A stretch of 64,000 nt of DNA, taken from contig CM077599.1 of the NCBI GenBank assembly GCA_039654915.1, positions 84,598,001-84,662,000 on the forward strand, in the 5' to 3' direction. Position 1 is the stretch's first letter. Every line of letters starts with the position of its first letter. The notes under the pieces are model-generated. The model was given only the letters and a program-made list of their open reading frames with translations, ran no database searches and was not told the origin of the DNA. This document shows, one piece after another, positions 53,915-64,000 of the stretch. The stretch comes from Aquilaria yunnanensis. Lineage: Eukaryota; Streptophyta; Magnoliopsida; Malvales; Thymelaeaceae. The position numbers and the translations under genes are program-made.

Positions 53915-54282
53915 AATATCAGTGGGGAGGGAAAGAGAAGTCAAGTTGAGCTGAAAATCTTTGGAGACAAGCAATGGAGGTGGGCAAGTTTTGGAACAGG
54001 AAGAGAGACGTGTCCTTAAGGCACTGGGCAAGAGCTACGTAGAAGACAGACAAGAGAACCATACAACAGGGGTCTCCTGTGGTACCGTTTCGTGAGGGGG
54101 TGTGGTTGTGAGTCTCGTGACAGACAGAAGAGTTCCAAGGGATTCTTGGCACATAGTTGAAGTTCAACGGACATGTTGCTGATGATGTTGAGGTAGACAC
54201 AGGAGACAGAAAAAGAAGAAGAAGAGATAGACAAGACAGTGATCATTAGTGGTAGCAGTATGAGGGAATGATGGAGCTTCAT

Positions 54283-54799
54283 TTCATTTGTCTGGTGGAG
54301 CTGCTAAATTCCGGCAGCAAAGTTTGGATCTCGATTTTCTGGGTTTGGTTTTCGGGGTAGATACTGATAGAAATCGGGAAGCATGGGAGTTGCAGAGACT
54401 ACAGAAAAGAAATTCTCAAATTGCCATGGAAATTGAATCAATTTTGGTCAAACCATCATCTTCCCTCTCTCCCTCTCTTGATATTCATCATCTTGTGTTT
54501 CTCAATGCTAGAAATACATAAGATGAGTAGTGTTTATGTTCAAGGGCTGCGTGGTCAACGCTAGACTTATGTATTTCAGAGGAATTTTAATAGGAAAAAT
54601 AATTAAAAACGCCTTGTCATTTTTGTGTTTCAGATCTATGATTCCAGCTATTGCCCGACTTTACCTGATGAGATGAGTCATGTGGCTATACACAATGCGG
54701 CAAAAACTGGTATTTCTTCCATCGTGGATATACTATTGGCAGAAGATGTTATACTTCAAGTTCTAGCTGCGCTGGCAACTGAGTTGTCGCTTACTGGGC
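54283..54799. other. 5' flank of copy C, duplicated beside A
   Basis: Matches 31,924-32,330 and then 33,490-33,589. It lacks the ~1.15-kb CCCGAA-rich insert of triplet 1. No gene. Confidence 0.55.
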
Positions 54800-54965
54800 T
54801 TCAATAATAGTCATGGTTAAATTATTTACATAGCATTTCTACCTGTGATCAGGACCTATGGTGGCCATTTATGCTGCAAGTGACCTCCAGGTTGCTTTGG
54901 AGCAGGAAGATCCATAATCTCACTGCTAAGCAGTGAACAAACTGTGGAGATGGTTGCCCTTTGTT
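54800..54965 (-). pseudogene. Relic of an RLK terminal exon (second copy)
   Basis: Reversed sequence again gives a [22 protein letters not shown] stretch and a decayed VNNLT tail. It is colinear with the relic at 33,590-33,760, with some internal bases missing near 54,887. Confidence 0.65.
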
Positions 54966-55109
54966 AGAACTTGGGTAACACTTCAATTGCATACACTTCA
55001 TGTTGTGTAGAAGCACTTTGTTAAAACCTCATGAACACTTTCCTTCTCTATAAATCTATTGCAGCTACCAAGTTTGACTTTTGCTACCAAGTCACTGAAA
55101 CGTTGCTGC

Positions 55110-58100
55110 TTACCTGCCTTTGACAATCGTCACAGTTAGGTTATTTACAGAACATTTCTTCCCACCATCAGAAGCCAGGGTGGCTGTTTGCATGGCGACT
55201 GGCATCTGAGCAAAAGCAGGTTGCCCTGGAACAGGAAGATCTATGATCTCACTGCTAAGCATAGAACAAACTGTAGACATGGCAGGCCTTTCTTTTGCAT
55301 GTTCCTGCACACATAACAGTCCTACACGTACGCATCTCAAGACTTCACAATGATAACAAGGGTCGCGATAGCTTTATCAATCAAGTCCGAAATGCTGTCC
55401 TCATTCCACAGCCTCCATACCTGAAAATTGGCATAAATCAGTTAGAAAGTTCACGTGAGCTGCTCAATCCTGTTATTGAATCTTAGATCTTACAAATCCT
55501 AAAAGGGTAATTGATTCTTCATCATCATAGAAACTTGTGCTCCTCCTTCCTGTGATGATCTCCAGTAGCAAAACACCAAAACTGAAGACATCAGATTTCT
55601 CTGAAAATTTTCCTGCCATTGCATACTCTGGAGGCATGTAACCACTGAATTCAACATAAAAAAACATCAGATACCATGTCAGAATCGTTTTAAACTGGTA
55701 TAATCCAGAAAAGGAGATGATGTTTGATTGTAAATCTTACTATGTTCCCACAACCCTACTGGTGTTTGCGTGGTCTTCATTGCCACCAAAAATCCTAGCC
55801 ATTCCGAAATCTGAGATCCTTGGATTCAGCTCTTCATCCAACAAGATATTACTTGCCTTTAGATCTCTGTGTATGATTTTTAGCCTTGAATCTCTATGAA
55901 GGTAAAGCAGACCTCGACTAATTCCTTCAATAATCTTAAAGCGTGTCCTCCAATCAAGAAGTGCTTGATTTGTAGGATCTGCAATAATGTATTTGGTTAG
56001 TAAATGAGCGATTGAGACAAAAAGATAGTTAGCCATAAAGCTCAAAATTTCTCTTATAGTATTAAGTGATCGAATGTGACATAGGGTTTGGGAAGAGATC
56101 ACACTAACCAAACAGATATGAGTCCAAGCTACCATTTGGCATATACTCATAGACCAATATTTTCTCTTCTTTTTCAACACAACAGCCCAGGAGTCGGACA
56201 AGATTTCGATGCTGGAGTTTGGAAATCACCAATACTTCATTCATGAATTCTTCCAACCCCTGCCCTGAAGCCCTTGACAATCTCTTAACCGCTATTTTTT
56301 GCCTGTTATGCAGTATCCCCTGCAATGTAAAAATAGTTCAGACTGCACAATTTGTACAAGTTCTGATATGATAGATATTTTTATCTGCTGAAACAACCAG
56401 CTACCTTGTATACAGGACCAAAACCACCCTGTCCTAATTTGTTTTGAGGGTGAAAACTGTTGGTGGCAATTGCAAGGTCATGAATACTAAACAATGGTAG
56501 CTCATGGAGTTCCACTTCATTGACCTTTTCATCACTATCATTGACACTTGAAACTTTTCTGATTTCTGACATGAAAAAAATATATATTAGGATATCTAAT
56601 TTGCGGTTCTACTATTAGATTCCAAAGCAGATATAATTACCTTTATGTTTAGCCATCCACTTACGCAAGAGAAATATCAAGACACCAATAATGGTGATTC
56701 CTATGGTGATTCCTATGGTAATCTCTTTTTTGTATTTCCTTTCATCTGCAGCATCAAGCTCAACATATGAGAAAACCAAAATTGTAATGAAGGCAGAGAG
56801 AGAGAGAGAGAGAGTCCAAGAACAGAAAAAAAAGTTTCACCAAGTTCTGAATATGCAACACGAACAAACAGATCTATTTCACCACTTGCAGTGAATTCAA
56901 ATTGCCGCACGTCAACCAAGTCTCCATCCCATAACATGCAACCAATACCTGTATCAAATGCATAAGCCGTACAGGAACAGTTCTTTAAGCACTCGTTTTT
57001 GCAGTTATCTTGAGAGTTAGAAGACCACTTTGCGAAATCAGGAAGTTTCATCTTCTTTAGGACAACAAACCCATCATCTTTTAGGGCATTACTTGCATTT
57101 GTCCTCATTCTTTCACACTGCAGTTTTGTAATCCTTATGCAGCCACTGCTCCAATTTCCTCTATTTCATTCCTCCAAGTTCTTTGGTCTAAACCCTCTCA
57201 AACAACTACATATAGACCCCTCATTCTGAAGATCACAACTACCAAATAAACCACACTTACCATAAATATCACATTCCGTTCCTGGTGTCAGTGATTTTAT
57301 ATTCCAGTCTTTATTCTGATAATTCCACACTCTTTCCTCCAGCTTCCCAAGTGAATTCAACAAATAGCATAATATAAAGGACTCAGACTTGTTCGCATGA
57401 CTAAAAGAAAAATAAAATGTTCCTTCTTCATCTTGCTCCATATTAAACCCATTCAAATAGACCGAATTCATGACTGGTACTCCATTGAATATCCGACCAT
57501 CCCATGGACCACTCCGCCAATATGGTCGGGACCTGTTCCAAATAAATATTTGAGGAATATTAAGAGGATTAAGACCAAGAGAGAAGTCACCTGCAGATGG
57601 ATCAGAAAAGCTTTTCCATGATGTTAGTTGCACCCTCTCGCCCGTTCTTGTGTTAGAGCTAAGTTTCATATTCGCTACTTGTACATTAGAAGCATGCTGG
57701 AAACTCTGCCACATGATTCTTCCATCTGCCTCATCTAACAAGACAAGATTTCCAGTTTCCAGCAACTGGGCTGTTCTGTTGGAAGCTGGATATTTAACAC
57801 TTGATGACCAAATAATTTCCTTCAAACCATTCAAAAGAACCAGATTTCCGTCACTGGAAATCGTCAAAACACCAGAGCTATCATTGAGGGGTTTGTTACT
57901 GTTGGCTACCCATATGATGGTCATCGCATCCATGTTATACCAAATCCCCATGAAACGAAGTGTAGAATTGGAAGGGCTGAAGAATCCCAACTTGAACACT
58001 CCATTATGGGATGTTATAGCTCCAGCATCTGCTATAGATTCAGACCGGCTGATAATGTCCATTGCAGTGAGGAACTGCACAAAAGAGCAAGTCAGACACA

Positions 58101-58125
58101 GAAAAGCCAGTGAAATGCTACCCAT
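55110..58125 (-). pseudogene. SD1 receptor-like kinase g4, nearly intact, one stop and one frameshift
   Basis: Exons: 58,125-56,841; 56,745-56,641; 56,565-56,405; 56,319-56,109; 55,978-55,741; 55,644-55,494; 55,420-55,110. Signal peptide (LAFLCLTCSFVQFLTAM), B-lectin (KLGFFSPSNS, WVANSNKPLN, LLETGNLVL), SLG (YWRSGPWDG), PAN ([12 protein letters not shown]), TM (ITIGITIGITIIGVLIFLL), kinase with [46 protein letters not shown]. Break 1: TGA at 57,163-57,165 where relatives have Trp, between SLG and PAN. Break 2: the terminal exon is 311 nt, not 312; a base is missing near 55,365 before DPCYH. Without these it would encode about 820 aa. Could be functional in another allele; sequencing error is possible. 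Confidence 0.85.
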
Positions 58126-58780
58126 CTTTATTTTGTATTGATCGGCTCAGCTTTTTCGTTCTGCAGGAAATAGTCTACTGCAGCCACAAAATGTAGCATA
58201 ACCTCTAATTATAGCTGTTCCACCAGGTGAGTGCAATTGACCGTCTTCTCATTTCTGACCTGCTCTCTCAGTAGAAAAGTCAGCTTGAGAATTTTTGGGG
58301 TTCTCCTTTGAGACTGATGTCATGGAGCAGATGTCAAAGTCGAAGAACAAGACCTCAACTCTACTGAAAAATTGACAAGAAATTGCTCATACAACTGTCA
58401 TAGTTGATAACAATCACCTGAATATTGCCAGTTAGTTAATGAGAAAATGACAAAACAGACTCAGCAAATCTCAACAATTTCTGCTAATAACCTGCAGATT
58501 AATAAGTGAGAAGGAACAAGAATTCTCTGAAAATTCCTGGTCGCCCCGTCTCTATTTTCCGGCTACTGCCGTCGTCGGTTTCCCTTCCCATTCTCCGGTA
58601 GGCATCGCAACTTGCCTCGTCGACCGTCATCGTTAAACGTCGGCCTCGCCGCTGCCTCTCCTTCTCTGTCACACAATAGGGCTCGCTTCTTACTTTTTAA
58701 AACATTCCTGGTCAGACCACCTCGAGGCCGCCGCTGATCGGAATTAAAAACGTTCCCGGTGCAGAAGCCTTCACCATTTC
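58126..58780. other. 5' flank of g4
   Basis: Upstream of the g4 start. About 58,540-58,740 is unusually GC/CG-rich (GTCGTCGG, CGTCGGCCTCGCCGC) relative to its surroundings, with no ORF or domain. It may be part of a promoter or a transposon end. Confidence 0.4.
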
Positions 58781-59400
58781 TAGGGGATGTTTTTTCGGTA
58801 CTAAAACTTTAATCACCTTTCTTTTTAAGTTCTATAACTTTGTGAGTTTCTATTTGAGTCCTAAAACTTTCAAAATATGTAAACAACTAGTCCTAAGCTA
58901 AGTTGTACAATCCTTCCATTTTGGGTCACCGCTCTCTCCTTCGCACTCCTGCTTTTGCTCTCAACTACCGCTCTTGCTCTCACTTTTACAATATTTTTAC
59001 TTACTTAAATTTTAAAAAATAATGTTTCCCTACTCTCGCTCTCACTTCTACTCCCACTTTCAAAACGTTTTATGCAACTTAGGTCTTAAGCCATTAGCCA
59101 CTTGTTCTAGGTTTACATTAGGACTGCTTTCAGTTCTAAATATTTTATAAATTTTCTATTTAAGTTATAAAATTTTACACATTTCTAATTGAGTTTTAAA
59201 ACTTACAAAACGTGTAAATAGTTAGTCTTAAAGTTAACACTAAAATAGGTAGCTAATGGTTTAGAACTTTCTGTTTACACGATTTGAAAGTCTTAAAACT
59301 TAAATAGAAGCTCTTAAAGTTTTAGAACTTAAATTATAAAATGATCAAAATTTTAGGACTGAATATGTTCTTTGTCCCTATGTCTATTTCTTCTCATATT
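58781..59400. mobile_element. Probable terminal-inverted-repeat element
   Basis: The left arm (TACTAAAACTTTAATCA, TTTAAGTTCTATAACTTT, TTCTATTTGAGTCCTAAAAC) is mirrored by the right arm read in reverse (CCTAAAATTTTGATCA, TTTAAGTTCTAAAACTTT, TTCTATTTAAGTTTTAAGAC). Arms are about 110 bp. No transposase and no clear target duplication. Mutator-type is likely. Confidence 0.5.
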
Positions 59401-59556
59401 CGCGGCTAGCCCAAATTACTGATTTGCTTTTCTTTCTGTTTCTTTTCTGAAAATTTTTGACTCTAATCCTATGTTGTACAAAGTATCCCAAAAGCAGGAA
59501 GTAAGAGTGAGAGCAAAAAAATGTCACTTTTTAAAATTTAAGAAAGTAAAAGATTA

Positions 59557-60280
59557 CAGAGGTGTAGCCAGAAATTTCACTTGGGAGCGGGGCGTCATGT
59601 GAAACGGGTTATTAGCATGTATAAATTTACAATCACTAATAGAAAATACTAAATAATATTATATATAGACATATAAAATTTGAAAGTGTATAATAACTAA
59701 GTTTATTTCAAAAGTTTACAACTCAAAATTCATTAGATAGTGTACATATATAGACATATTGAATTCAAAAATTTATAATAATTAAGTTCAATTTATAGAG
59801 TAAAAATAGTTATTTGAATTTTCTATTAATTATAAAAAAATATTACACAAATTAAATTTATTTTATAGCACTTACCGGATAGTCCAAATTATGATCTAAA
59901 GAGTTGTTATCAGACAAATACTTTGAGTTAATAAATTTCATGCAAAGAAACCAAAATGAAACATTTTTTATAAATTTAGGACTAAAACAAAATGTTTTTA
60001 ACATGTTTGGAACCAAAACAGAATGTTTAATAGGATAGGGACTAAAAGAAAATAATAATTAAAGAGTAAGGACTACCACGTAATTTATTCAATAAGAAAA
60101 TGACTGAGACCTTAAATGGATAAAATATACTAGAGCCCTTTATTAATTATAAAACTTATATATAGGTACCTAACTTTAATTTTTCTACAATTGTATCACA
60201 TATCCAAGCACCCAATAAAATTTTTTAAAATTTTAGGGGGGGCGGCTGCCCCCTCCCAGCCTTGAATAGATACACCCTTG
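59557..60280. mobile_element. hAT-type non-autonomous element
   Basis: 724 bp, flanked by AAAGATTA at 59,549-59,556 and 60,281-60,288 (8 bp, diagnostic of hAT). The left end is CAGAGGTGTAGCCAG and the right end, reversed, CAAGGGTGTATCTATTC. A subterminal GGGAGCGGGGCG is matched by GGGAGGGGGCAGCC at the other end. AT-rich interior, no transposase. Confidence 0.75.
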
Positions 60281-60407
60281 AAAGATTATTCAAACAAGAA
60301 CAAGAGCAGAAATGGAGAGTGGAAGCGGTGACCAAAAATAGAAAAGCTATGGAACTTAGCTTTAGTCATTTGTTTGTTTTAGGTTTACTAAACTAGTAAC
60401 TGACATA

Positions 60408-60642
60408 CTCCCCCCGTCGCACTTTTTTTATTCCATTTGACTTTTTTGAATAGTTTAATTTGAATTTATTCATATTATTGTTTGTTAGAATTTTTTTTAA
60501 AAAAATATATTTAAAAACTATAGATTTTGATTTATTATCTATATATAAAAATTTTTCTTTTATATGCTAAAATATTGAAAATAAAAAATCATAGATTAAT
60601 TACTAAAAAGTGAATGATTCAAAAAATTTAGGACAGATGGAA
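60408..60642. mobile_element. Stowaway MITE (degenerate)
   Basis: TA flanks at 60,406-60,407 and 60,643-60,644; left end CTCCCCCCGTCGCAC, right end TTAGGACAGATGGAA. The interior matches the element at 27,210-27,444 (TTTGACTTTTTTGAATAGTTT-like block, TATTGTTTGTTAGA). 235 bp. Confidence 0.75.
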
Positions 60643-60674
60643 TATTGTTTTGCATGTGGATGGGTCATCACTAA

Positions 60675-61009
60675 CAAGTTCACTTGAGAGTGTTGGAACT
60701 AGGCCAAACTATTAGACATGGACAAGCAATAATTCTAAGTAAGATAACTGGATAAGCAACAGATGTGACAAAGAACCAAAGCTTTGGTTTTCAAAATTAC
60801 AAGGTGGTGATGACAATATTGAGAAGAAATAAAACCTCATGCTCATTCTGATTATGCTTTCTATGTACCAAAAGAGAAATACTAGGAGGGAGTAACATAA
60901 CCATACAGGTGAGAAAACTTGCTAGTTACGAAAGAACTAGAGCGTTGAACATTATACAAGCCTATCTTTCTTCTTCTGCTAACGTCTAGCCATAATATTA
61001 TTTGGCAAA
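60675..61009. repeat. 3' flank of D, duplicated beside B
   Basis: Counterpart of 40,345-40,690. It carries the unfilled target site TTTGGCAAA at 61,001-61,009. Confidence 0.8.
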
Positions 61010-61094
61010 TGAAGTCATACTTCTAGTTCCAGCTGAGCTAGCTACGCCAAGGTTGCTGCTTACCGGCCTTCAATAATTATCACAGTTAGGTTAT

Positions 61095-64000
61095 TTACAG
61101 AGCATTTCTTCCCCCATCAGATGCTGTGGTGATCGTTTCTGTAGCAATTGGCCACCGGATAAAAGCGGGTTGCCTTGGAGCAGGAAGATCCATAATCTCA
61201 CTGCTAAGCATTGAACAAACAGTGGACATGTTTGGCCTTTCTTTTGCATGTTCTTGCACACACAACAATCCTACATGTATGCATCTCAAGACTTCACTGT
61301 GATGGCAAGGGTCAGAGATCACTTCATCGATCAAGTCCAGGACACTGCCCTCATTTCATAGCCTCCATGCCTGAAAATTGGTAAGAATTAGTCAGAACGT
61401 TCACATTGGCTGCTCAGTTTTATTATTGAATCCTAACTCTTACAAAGCCTAAAAGGGTTACTGATTCTTTATAGTCATAGAAACCTGTGCTCCTGCATCC
61501 TGTGATGATCTCGAGTAGCGAAACACCAAAGCTGAAGACATCAGTTGTCTTGGAAAATTTTTCATTAGTAAACGAGCCATTGAGATGATAAAGGAAGTAG
61601 CTATAAAGCTCAAATTTTTCTTTTATAGTATGAGGGGATTAAATGAAATAAAGGGTTCGGGAAGAGATCACTCTTACCAAATAGATATGAATCCAAGCTG
61701 TTGCTTGGCATATACTCATAGAACAATAATTTCTCTTCCTTTCCAACACGGCAGCCTAGGATGCGAACAAGATTTCAATGCTGAAGTTTGGAAATCAGCA
61801 ACACTTCATTCAAGAATTCTGCCAGTCTCTTCACCGCTATTTTCTGCCCATTTTGCAGTATTCCCTACAAGGAAAAATGGTTTAGACTGTATAGTTTCTA
61901 TTACAAAATGATTCTAATGCGATTTCTATAACAAATGATTATTTGGCCACTACGAACCATTTCATACCTTGTATACTGGACCAAAGCCAACCTCTGCCAG
62001 GTTATTTTGAAGGTGGAAACTGTCAGCTCAACAGCTAAGTCATGAATACTAAAGTAACTAAACAATGGTAGCTCTTGGAGTTTCACTTCATTTATCTTTC
62101 CACCACCACCTTCGACCCCCCGAAACCTTGACTGATTCGCCAGACTGTTAATTAAGAGCATCCGTTTGCCCTGTGTTATGAAAAGAGACACAAACAAAAG
62201 TTCTTGTTTTAGTATCACTTTTTAGCTTTTCTTCTTCTATTAGATTCATAAGTGTTGGATTTGTTCCAAACTAAACTTTAGTTTTGATGATAACACGTGA
62301 TTTATTTTAATGTGCTTAATCTCACTTCATTTGATCAAAATAAGATTAATTGAACTTATACTTAATTTCCAAGTGTGTCAAGTGTTATCTAAAAAAATAT
62401 GTTTTAAGTTTATTGAGGAAACCTGTTTTTGAAGAGAAGTTAGTAGGTTATTAATTTATATTAGTGTTTGAATCCAGTTTGATTTTCAAATGACAAGTTT
62501 TTCTAAGTTGTTTCAAGCTTAATCCATTAAAGTCACAGTTTAACATGTCAACATGTCTTTCTATCACCTAAATCTAACTTGCTCCCAAGTTTATACTTTA
62601 ATGCGTTAAAATGACTTAATCCGTAGTCTTGAGTTGCTGGAAACTTTTGAAACATCAGGTAACGCGTTAAACTTTGGTTTTAACCTGTTAAGTTGAAACC
62701 TGAAAGCTTCCACTCAAATTCTTCGAGTGGCATGATTTCAGCTAGAATTTCAAATATCATTCGGATGAATCAAAGGACACCATCTGGACAGTCTTGCAGA
62801 GCAGCAAATAACTTATCTCCAGCTGCTTTTGACCATTAAAGGACGAAATTGAGTTTAACCTGTTAAACTCAAAACTTAACACGAAATCTAAAGCATTTTT
62901 TTCTACTTAAAAAAATAGGGCAATGGTCTCCAATTTTTAAGGAACTATTTCAAGCATCTCCAGCAGAGATCCAATGGTCTAATAGCTTCCTAAAGAGTAT
63001 AATTACACCAAGATATATGTTGTAAATCTCTCTTAGCAACTAAAAAAGAGAATCCTTCATCAAAGAGCTTGAACTCGAAAATTACCAAGAACTTGTACTT
63101 TCATTAACTTATCTAGCATTGAGTGTTTTTATAGTTCTTACCACCGTATAACCACGAAATTATTGAGCTTGTCTTGAGTGGTTGAGTGATTTTCTTGTAA
63201 GAAAAAGAGAGTTAGAAAGGTTTCTAGTTAACCTTTGACAAAACTAATGAGAGGTTGAGATAGAAGGAACTACCAAAGGGTTGTATACCCTTGTATGCTA
63301 TTGTGTATTCTTGTATTTTATAGTGAAGAAGAAAACTTTCAAGTGGTGAACTTGAAGAGAGGAGTAGGCTCTCAAAAGGAAAGACCGAACCTCTATAAAA
63401 ATACTCTTGCGCAAACTTCATTCTCTCTACATACTTGATTCTTGGTTGGTGTTTTATACTTCCTATCTTAGTTGAACTTTGTTGTTTTCAAAAATACTTT
63501 AAAAGTACCTTTCAAAGTAAAGTTTAGGTGGATTGTGATAGTCATTTTCTGATTAGAATAGGATTAATTATTGTTTCTTGAATTAAATTTGAGTTTAAGG
63601 GTTTAAGAACCTATTTTTGGTTTGCTTTAGAACTCAATCAATTCACTCCCTCTTAGTTGCACTTGGACAATAAGAAGCAAGCTAATACTTTACCCCTAAT
63701 GTTTTAGCCATCCACCAACACAAGAAAAATAAACAAATCGTGATTAAGGTTGTTCCAACGGCCATCGCAACTTTGATTATCCTTTTTATGTATTGTCCTC
63801 TCCTTTCATCCCTCGCTCCCGACTGACCCATCGAAGACAAACCGAAAATGCAAGACATAGAACCGTGGCTCTCAGGTCCCAACTGGTTAACTATTCCAGC
63901 AGGCATAAAGAACAAGGAAGTGAAAACAAGCAGTGGCATGATTTTGGTTGCCATCAATGAACAGCAACTTGCCCTGAGACTTGAACCTGGAATTGACACA
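61095..64000 (-). pseudogene. SPARK-RLK copy D, decayed, runs off the window
   Basis: Colinear with B. SPARK/TM exon part from 64,000 to about 63,694 ([26 protein letters not shown]), with one extra base that breaks [14 protein letters not shown]. The juxtamembrane exon (about 62,185-61,974) has an altered acceptor and several indels. The VK exon (about 61,867-61,681) has lost ~22 nt. A deletion removes all of the HRD/DFG exon and the start of the YGYM exon (join at about 61,562). The terminal exon (61,371-61,095) has a TGA for Trp in WRLWNE and a late frameshift. The first intron carries a 1.4-kb solo LTR. Non-functional. The N-terminal part lies beyond the window. Confidence 0.85.
62253..63669. 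mobile_element. Solo LTR (Copia SIRE-like), 1,417 bp
   Basis: Begins TGTTGGATTTGTTCC and ends CACTTGGACA, flanked by ATAAG (62,248-62,252 and 63,670-63,674). B has no insert at this intron position. The start and the CAATTCACTCCCTCTTAG-type end resemble LTRs of large SIRE/Maximus Copia elements. No internal genes, so a solo LTR left by LTR-LTR recombination. The ORFs inside it are not supported. Confidence 0.75.

Larger units (their letters stand above)
47121..54282 (-). pseudogene. SPARK-RLK copy C, disrupted by Copia and truncated
   Basis: Near-identical to copy A. Exon 1 is split: 54,282-53,915 and 49,181-48,711, separated by a complete Copia element. Other pieces: 48,103-47,895; 47,824-47,614 (211 nt, intact); 47,482 to about 47,310 (HRD exon with a 47-bp deletion between AAATCT repeats that removes the residues after HRD); and a fragment of the YGYM exon ending near 47,121. 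The terminal exon is absent. Further lesions: the signal-peptide/SPARK frameshift shared with A, an extra base near 53,960 (SACLQ region), and a TAG at about 49,119-49,121 in the CPQM-TTQDW stretch. No functional receptor can result. Confidence 0.9.

Overview
This is nuclear plant DNA, most likely from an angiosperm and probably a eudicot. The evidence is AT-rich intergenic sequence, intron-containing receptor-like kinase (RLK) genes with GT..AG junctions, Copia and LINE retrotransposons, Stowaway/Tourist/hAT/Mutator/CACTA DNA elements and plant telomere-type CCCTAAA repeats. I cannot name the species. All host genes recognised lie on the minus strand.

Layout. 1-9.9 kb: no gene; repeats, one probable Stowaway MITE, an inverted array of ~164-bp units and decayed LTR-like repeats. 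9.9-14.7 kb: intact S-domain (SD1, G-type lectin) RLK, 839 aa, 8 exons. 15.3-18 kb: Tourist-like MITE, then a 2-kb Pack-MULE with ~390-bp terminal inverted repeats carrying a broken aspartyl-protease fragment. 19.8-23.2 kb: second intact SD1 RLK, 852 aa, 7 exons. 24.2-26.7 kb: 5'-truncated LINE. 27.1-27.6 kb: nested MITEs. 29-64 kb: a six-gene cluster in two colinear triplets. Triplet 1 is A (SPARK-RLK, broken, 29.0-31.9), g3 (SD1 RLK relic, 33.9-38.4) and B (SPARK-RLK, intact, 41.2-43.6). Triplet 2 is C (SPARK-RLK, broken by Copia, 47.1-54.3), g4 (nearly intact SD1 RLK, 55.1-58.1) and D (SPARK-RLK relic, 61.1 to the window edge).

The most interesting content is the SPARK-RLK group. Its extracellular part is a cysteine-rich SPARK domain, as in At1g11050-type and ARK1/ARK2-type receptors. 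Its transmembrane segment, juxtamembrane region and kinase are SD1 type, and the kinase exons have the SD1 lengths (211, 238, 151, 312 nt). The neighbouring SD1 genes share these exons, so the SPARK receptors look like an ectodomain swap: lectin/SLG/PAN replaced by SPARK just upstream of the transmembrane exon, then multiplied locally. Gene B keeps a continuous frame (790+209+211+238+151+312 = 1911 nt, 636 aa) and is the only intact SPARK copy in view.

The duplicated triplets serve as each other's empty sites, so several insertions can be placed to the base: the Copia element in C (TSD AATAT, LTRs differing at 1 of 184 positions), a 478-bp LTR-like element in the kinase exon of g3 (TSD AATAA), a 2.3-kb CACTA element with telomere-like repeats in g3, a 422-bp Mutator-type MITE beside B (TSD TTTGGCAAA) and a 1.4-kb solo LTR in D (TSD ATAAG). 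Exon and TSD coordinates were read by eye and may be off by a base or two; transcript support cannot be judged here.
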